From: Deltaproteobacteria bacterium
Lineage (GTDB): Bacteria; Myxococcota_A; Polyangia; JAAYKL01
Reading direction: 5' to 3'
DNA: 48,253 nt
Assembly: GCA_016935665.1 (NCBI GenBank)
Contig: JAFGQN010000203.1
Coordinates: 113,237 to 161,489 of the forward strand
The notes beneath the pieces are model-generated. The model did no database searches. It was given only the letters and a program-made list of their open reading frames with translations, and was not told where the DNA came from. Positions 44,521 through 48,253 of this stretch are shown piece by piece. The translations under genes and the position numbers were made by a program. Within the stretch, counting starts at the first letter, position 1. Every line of letters starts with the position of its first letter.

Positions 44521-45997
44521 CTAACCACCTTTCAATTGCATCCACTCTTGTGTAGATGCCACCAGAGCCGCATGCTGCTCTGTTTGAGTTAACACCTCTG
44601 GACAAAATTCCGACCAGGCGCCAGCCGCACCAGTTTTTTTCTCCGACCAATTCATACAAAGGACCGCCACTGTCACCAAAACAGGTATCGCGACCAAGCG
44701 TGCCAGTAACAACCAGCTCAGTTTCGGGGATACATCCTGTTTCTTCCGCGCGTCCCCCATTACAACCCCAACCGGTAGCCGGATAGTCAATGAACTTTTT
44801 TGGGTATGGTCGGTGTCGCAGCTGTTTTTTTTGAAAATCCAGAGATGCAAATCTCAAGACAGACTGTACCTGTCCATGCATCTGCCGATGGCGCATTGAT
44901 ATCGGTGTTTCTTCTTGGGGACTGACTCTTAATATTGCCGCGTCTACTGGCGATTCTGCGCGTCTGTATTCCAGTACGGGAAACGCAACCTGTTCGGCGC
45001 CAACTTCGACAAGAACACGGCTGGATGGGAGGCAGTGGGCAGCCGTAAGAACTGCTTGCTCTGAAATCAGGACACCAGCGCATTTCCAGCCGTCCCTGTC
45101 ACCAACCAGAACACCCGATGGTTCAGCTGGCCGGCTTATCCCCACTTCCCAGTCTGGTTTTGCTACTTTGTCGACGAAGGACAGAAATTGCTTTTCAACC
45201 ATCGCAAGCTGTTCGGCAAAAACCGATGTGTCGGTTTCTGACAATGGGATATCATTTAGCTTTACTACGTCACATTTTCCTGATGCCCCCGTTTCAGAAC
45301 CTGACCTACATTCTTTTTCAATGAGCTCTGACATCTTTTCATGACTACAACCAAGCTCTGCCTTGAGCGGTGGCTGAAGCACGAAAAATAAGTTTACACC
45401 CTTTTCTCGTACGGCACTTATTGCTAGTTGGTTCTTGCGCTTTTCACAACTCATTGGTGTATTTTTGACACTGTGAATACCGTCAGTGATCAGAACAAAA
45501 ATATCCTGGTCCGCTTTTTCCAATTCGTCAGCGAGCGGTGTGAATTTGTTAGGTTCGCAGTTATCCTTTTCCAATTCCACAACGTCAGCCGAAAACACAT
45601 CAGGGTCTCCATTCCATGCATTCAGAAAATGAGCTCTGGCGCTTTTCAGCCATTTACGTCGACTGTCACATTTTTTTTTATTTATCCCTAGAAAACTGGT
45701 GGTCTGATCCAGTAGAAGGCGAACTCTAAATTTTTTTTTGTCAATAGGCGATACAGGAGGTGGTTTCCGGTAAGTCGGACATATAGAATTTACCGGACTG
45801 GAGTATTGTAATCGCAATGCTTCAGATAATGTCAACTCATGGAATCTTTGCCAGACAACATCAGACTGAGTCTGGTTGACGTCCGAAACAAATTCATGCT
45901 TATTTTTCTGAAGTGAATGTGGCCGATTTTGCTGAGCTACGTTTTCTGCACAACCACTAGACAAAAGCAAAAAAACCAATGAAGCATATCTGTTCAT
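44483..45997 (-). CDS. vWA-like domain fused to trypsin-family protease, lipoprotein
   Basis: 504 aa from ATG 45997 (GAGGGGG just upstream). Lipobox LLLSSGC gives Cys16. Residues about 88-275 resemble a von Willebrand A domain: LLLDQTTS (D97, a MIDAS-like DxTxS) and FVLITDGIHS with D172. From about 285 is an S1 protease: His321 in TAAHC, Asp352 in DAAILR, Ser443 in GDSGGP, and D437 six residues before the Ser, the trypsin determinant for Arg/Lys cleavage. No propeptide or activation site is evident at the domain junction (VGISRP). Predicted lipid-anchored in the periplasm or on the surface; the vWA part may bind a protein partner, possibly the barrel-ended protein encoded by the overlapping downstream gene. 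Confidence 0.88.
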   Translation of the reverse strand: MNRYASLVFLLLSSGCAENVAQQNRPHSLQKNKHEFVSDVNQTQSDVVWQRFHELTLSEALRLQYSSPVNSICPTYRKPPPVSPIDKKKFRVRLLLDQTTSFLGINKKKCDSRRKWLKSARAHFLNAWNGDPDVFSADVVELEKDNCEPNKFTPLADELEKADQDIFVLITDGIHSVKNTPMSCEKRKNQLAISAVREKGVNLFFVLQPPLKAELGCSHEKMSELIEKECRSGSETGASGKCDVVKLNDIPLSETDTSVFAEQLAMVEKQFLSFVDKVAKPDWEVGISRPAEPSGVLVGDRDGWKCAGVLISEQAVLTAAHCLPSSRVLVEVGAEQVAFPVLEYRRAESPVDAAILRVSPQEETPISMRHRQMHGQVQSVLRFASLDFQKKQLRHRPYPKKFIDYPATGWGCNGGRAEETGCIPETELVVTGTLGRDTCFGDSGGPLYELVGEKNWCGWRLVGILSRGVNSNRAACGSGGIYTRVDAIERWLDETVQMWRFTAY

Positions 45998-46033
45998 AAC
46001 CCCCTCAAATACGAACTGTACAACGGAAAGCAT

Positions 46034-46288
46034 TTACCTCAATACAGTCACACTGGACCATATTCTAATCGAAGTAAATTCCTTGATTTTCAAAGTGCGC
46101 CAGAACCACATTGACATATTTTTTTCTTCGATACTGTCCATTCCGATCCGGGTCAGCACCCCAGACACTGGCACTGCTCCTCTTCGATCCTGCTTGAAAG
46201 CCGCTGTCCACTCCCACACTGCAAAATTTCGCGAAACTTCCCTGAAGAAAATGCTTCCCCTTCGACTGCCATCAGAGATGACGAACAT
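46034..46288 (-). CDS. Doubtful small ORF upstream of the vWA-protease gene
   Basis: 84 codons from ATG 46288, ending 36 bp before the lipoprotein start. The translation (REVSRNFAVWEWTAAFK ... GVLTRIGMDSIEEKN) looks moderately protein-like, but there is no ribosome site, signal peptide or known family. It could be the tail of a decayed gene or chance. Confidence 0.25.
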   Translation of the reverse strand: MFVISDGSRRGSIFFREVSRNFAVWEWTAAFKQDRRGAVPVSGVLTRIGMDSIEEKNMSMWFWRTLKIKEFTSIRIWSSVTVLR

Positions 46289-46739
46289 CTTTCACAACCG
46301 GATTACTTATCTAGGAACTACTGCCCAGTACATTAGAGAGATAGCAGCCATATCGTTTCCATCGTCCTCACGGCAGGATTATTATTTATTAGCAGGAAAA
46401 AACGTGATCACGGTTAGGTATCGTGTCAACAATTTTGAGACATTGTTACATAAGAATGTTCTTCCCAGAACGCGCTGAGTCATCATCAGACCGAGACCGG
46501 CGGTGTCAAGTCGCGATAGCCGGAGCGTTCAAAAACCGATCCCTTCTATAAAAAAGCCTGTCAACTGGAAAAACGAGGGCATAGCTACCAAGGAATAGTT
46601 CTTTGGCAGTGCGTCCGATGTCACGAGTGCGCAGTGATTTCCTTTTGAGTTTGTGATTGCGTTTCGCTTACCTCTTTCGGTCATATTATTTTAACGCTTT
46701 CGACGAATGTTAGTTGCCATGTTTTGAGTTCAGACACGT
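46289..46739. other. Gene-free stretch between accessory module and IS remnant
   Basis: About 450 bp. Frames on both strands are interrupted or lack starts. It may contain the decayed end of the IS110 element. No inverted terminal repeats seen. Confidence 0.4.
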
Positions 46740-47141
46740 TCACCCGTCTATGAGGCTCTTGCCGCGTTGTGCGTGTTTTCGCACGAGCCGCTTACGCGGT
46801 GGAGCTTTGAAAACCGCCTTTAATGCTTTTTGACCATGAACATGTTTATATCCGTATATTTTGCCGCCGCTTATCTGACAGTGTTTAGTCAGCATGGCGT
46901 ATGAATAAAAGTGATATTTATTGGGGAATCGATGAGGACTCACAACTATTGCCACTATCTGATTCGCTCGCACCGGACCAATTCCCGGGATACTGGTAAA
47001 CCGTTTTACGTCTTTGAACTTTTTCGCATTTTCCTCAAACCGTTCAATATATTTTTCCTTCTGATGCTCAAGAACATCCAGTTGCGCACGCAGATTCTGA
47101 GCAACAAACCGGGCATAATCTGTCTGCAATTTGGCAAGCAT
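46740..47141 (-). pseudogene. IS110/IS116/IS902-type transposase remnant (C-terminal part)
   Basis: 133 codons carrying the Transposase_20 domain: a helical region (AQNLRAQLDVLEHQKEKYIERFE), the helix-hairpin motif FTSIPGIGPVRANQIVA, and SYAMLTKHCQISGGKIYGYKHVHGQKALKAVFK. The N-terminal DEDD catalytic half is missing upstream, and after KAVFK the sequence becomes basic (APPRKRLVRKHAQRG) and stops early, suggesting a frameshift. Intact IS110 transposases are about 300-450 aa. Non-functional relic marking past insertion activity in this region. Confidence 0.8.
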
Positions 47142-47365
47142 ACCCTCGTCTGTGAAAATTTCCTGTGAGTACGATTAAGATTTGGAATGGATGGTTTTGC
47201 TCAGGTAACCACGGTCTGGCGAAAGAAATTATCGCAGATTAGCGTAGATTACAACATAAGCAGAAGGGGCTGTTCATTACAGTTGAAAGGTACTGCTTCT
47301 TTTGCCAAATCAGCAACGGCGCTACCTTCGAAATGGCCCGCGAGTTTACTTTGGCCGTTTTGGAT

Positions 47366-48091
47366 TCATGCGCTGGCGGCGGTATCTTCGAGGTGATCGC
47401 TGTCCAACTCATCGGTGGTGTGGGATTTGTTTTTGGTGCTGGAGAGGCCCAGCATAATGAGGTAATTGCGGTTTTTAATCACCGTGCGGGCGGTGCGCGA
47501 CCAGTCCAGGTACCAGTCCCACATTTCGGCAATGGCCGCTTCGCGATTTTCTTTGGTGGTTTTTATTTCGTCACCGCTGGGAACAGATGCTGTTTCCTGC
47601 GCGCTGGTCACGCTTTGTATCAGTGCGGCGCCTTCGTCGAGAATCTCTTTTGACAACCCGCGCTGCTCAAGGAGCGCCAACGCCCCTTTGCTCTCTTCAG
47701 TGCCCTGTTGGGACAGCGCCTCTATGCGTTCCAAAAATGTGCGAACATTTAAAAGCACTGCGTCATCGGACGATTTTACAAGATTAAGAAACAGCGTCTC
47801 CTTTACCGCCGGAAATTTTCTCCCCAGCGCCGCGGCAGCCACATCAAACCACACGTTTTCAAAGGCATCTATTTTTTCAAGCACCACCCGATACTGCGTG
47901 GAAAATGTGCCATGGCCGGGCTGCACCGCCAAATGCCGTCCGGTCGCCCTGTCAAGCAAGTCCCAGCCCTCCTTTCGGTCCGCATCGGTAAACCCTCGCA
48001 GAGCCAGCTGTTTAGCGATTTGAGCCTCCGAAGACGCAATTAAAAACTTCATGGTCCTACCAATTCGGTTTTCAGTTGAAATTCTTGGCAT
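47366..48091 (-). CDS. Helical cytoplasmic protein of unknown function
   Basis: 241 aa from ATG 48091 (AAAGGA 9 nt upstream); an internal ATG at 48053 (MKFLIAS) has a ribosome-like AGGA too close to be favoured. No signal or membrane segment; predicted mostly helical (RTFLERIEALSQQGTEESKGALALLEQR). Ends in an AEMWDWYLDWSRTARTVIKNRNYLIMLGL module that I recall from uncharacterised deltaproteobacterial proteins, often present in several copies per genome. A broken fragment of the same module lies at 42139-42180. Function unknown. Confidence 0.75.
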   Translation of the reverse strand: MPRISTENRIGRTMKFLIASSEAQIAKQLALRGFTDADRKEGWDLLDRATGRHLAVQPGHGTFSTQYRVVLEKIDAFENVWFDVAAAALGRKFPAVKETLFLNLVKSSDDAVLLNVRTFLERIEALSQQGTEESKGALALLEQRGLSKEILDEGAALIQSVTSAQETASVPSGDEIKTTKENREAAIAEMWDWYLDWSRTARTVIKNRNYLIMLGLSSTKNKSHTTDELDSDHLEDTAASA

Positions 48092-48173
48092 AGATTCAAG
48101 TCCTTTCGTTGAGTTTCAGATTGTTGTCGATAATCAATCGTTACCCTTTACACGGCCAAAAGTAAACCCGTTA

Positions 48174-48202
48174 ATTTCAATCACACGGTAACAAAGGGTC
48201 AA
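48174..48202 (-). promoter_or_regulatory. Candidate promoter for the helical hypothetical gene
   Basis: On the minus strand TTGACC (48197-48202) and TGAAAT (48174-48179) are separated by 17 bp, about 80 nt upstream of the ATG at 48091. The -10 matches 4 of 6. Confidence 0.4.
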
Positions 48203-48253
48203 AACATAATGATATCAGCACGTTACAATTTATATAAAATCCACAAAACCCAC

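Noticed and set aside
46083-46478. Plus-strand 131-codon frame
   Set aside because: Ser/Leu/Arg-rich translation with no start signal; opposite a slightly more protein-like minus frame, so likely chance.
1-48253. CRISPR arrays, tRNA and rRNA genes
   Set aside because: Read for regularly spaced direct repeats and cloverleaf or rRNA signatures in intergenic regions; none recognised by eye.

Overview
The window looks like a chromosomal segment of a Gram-negative bacterium from the broad deltaproteobacterial/Myxococcota-type assemblage. This is an inference from gene content, not a phylogenetic result. The pointers are abundant sensor kinases, a eukaryotic-type Ser/Thr kinase fused to a STAND-like NTPase and a sulfatase-modifying-factor (FGE) domain, an FHA-serine protease, a TIGR02266-like PilZ protein, a DUF6178-type protein, many lipoproteins and several probable outer-membrane barrels. 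Housekeeping anchors are lepA, ftsK, pepF and manA. No rRNA, tRNA or CRISPR array was seen.

Layout. 1-2151 (minus): a cut-off lipoprotein gene and a hybrid histidine kinase. 2642-4990 (plus): a membrane-anchored SGNH hydrolase and a zinc-ribbon/DUF3426 protein behind a good sigma70-like promoter. 5159-10242 (plus): a tight four-gene run of two histidine kinases, a FecR-domain protein and a periplasmic/barrel protein. 10259-12858 (minus): DsbA-like lipoprotein, FHA-transmembrane-protease and a small membrane protein. 12972-13946: manA. 13986-17876 (minus): the large kinase/NTPase/FGE-like protein. 18048-18988 (minus): a receiver protein and CheX. 19267-20883: PilZ protein and a lipoprotein. 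20931-24122 (minus): lepA and a DUF6178 protein. 24259-26171: HExxH lipoprotein and barrel protein with overlapping ends. 26430-28907: ftsK. 29098-35562: hybrid kinase lacking its phospho-accepting His, a GT4 glycosyltransferase and two paralogous membrane histidine kinases. 35597-37677: pepF and a VF530-family gene.

From about 37.7 kb onward the window becomes an accessory region. It has long gene-poor stretches, palindromic intergenic repeats, a small six-cysteine secreted protein behind a sigma54-like promoter, a 14-repeat RCC1-like lipoprotein, an overlapping pair encoding a vWA-trypsin lipoprotein and a large exported protein with a barrel-like end, an IS110 remnant, and a helical hypothetical gene of which a broken piece also sits 5 kb away.

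How it fits together. The dominant theme is sensing and the cell envelope: six histidine kinase-type proteins, one stand-alone receiver, CheX, PilZ, an FHA protein, a Ser/Thr kinase and a FecR-like protein. No recognisable DNA-binding response regulator or sigma factor is encoded here, so outputs must lie elsewhere or be non-transcriptional. Several operons pair a signalling or protease component with an exported protein, suggesting envelope-stress or surface-remodelling functions.
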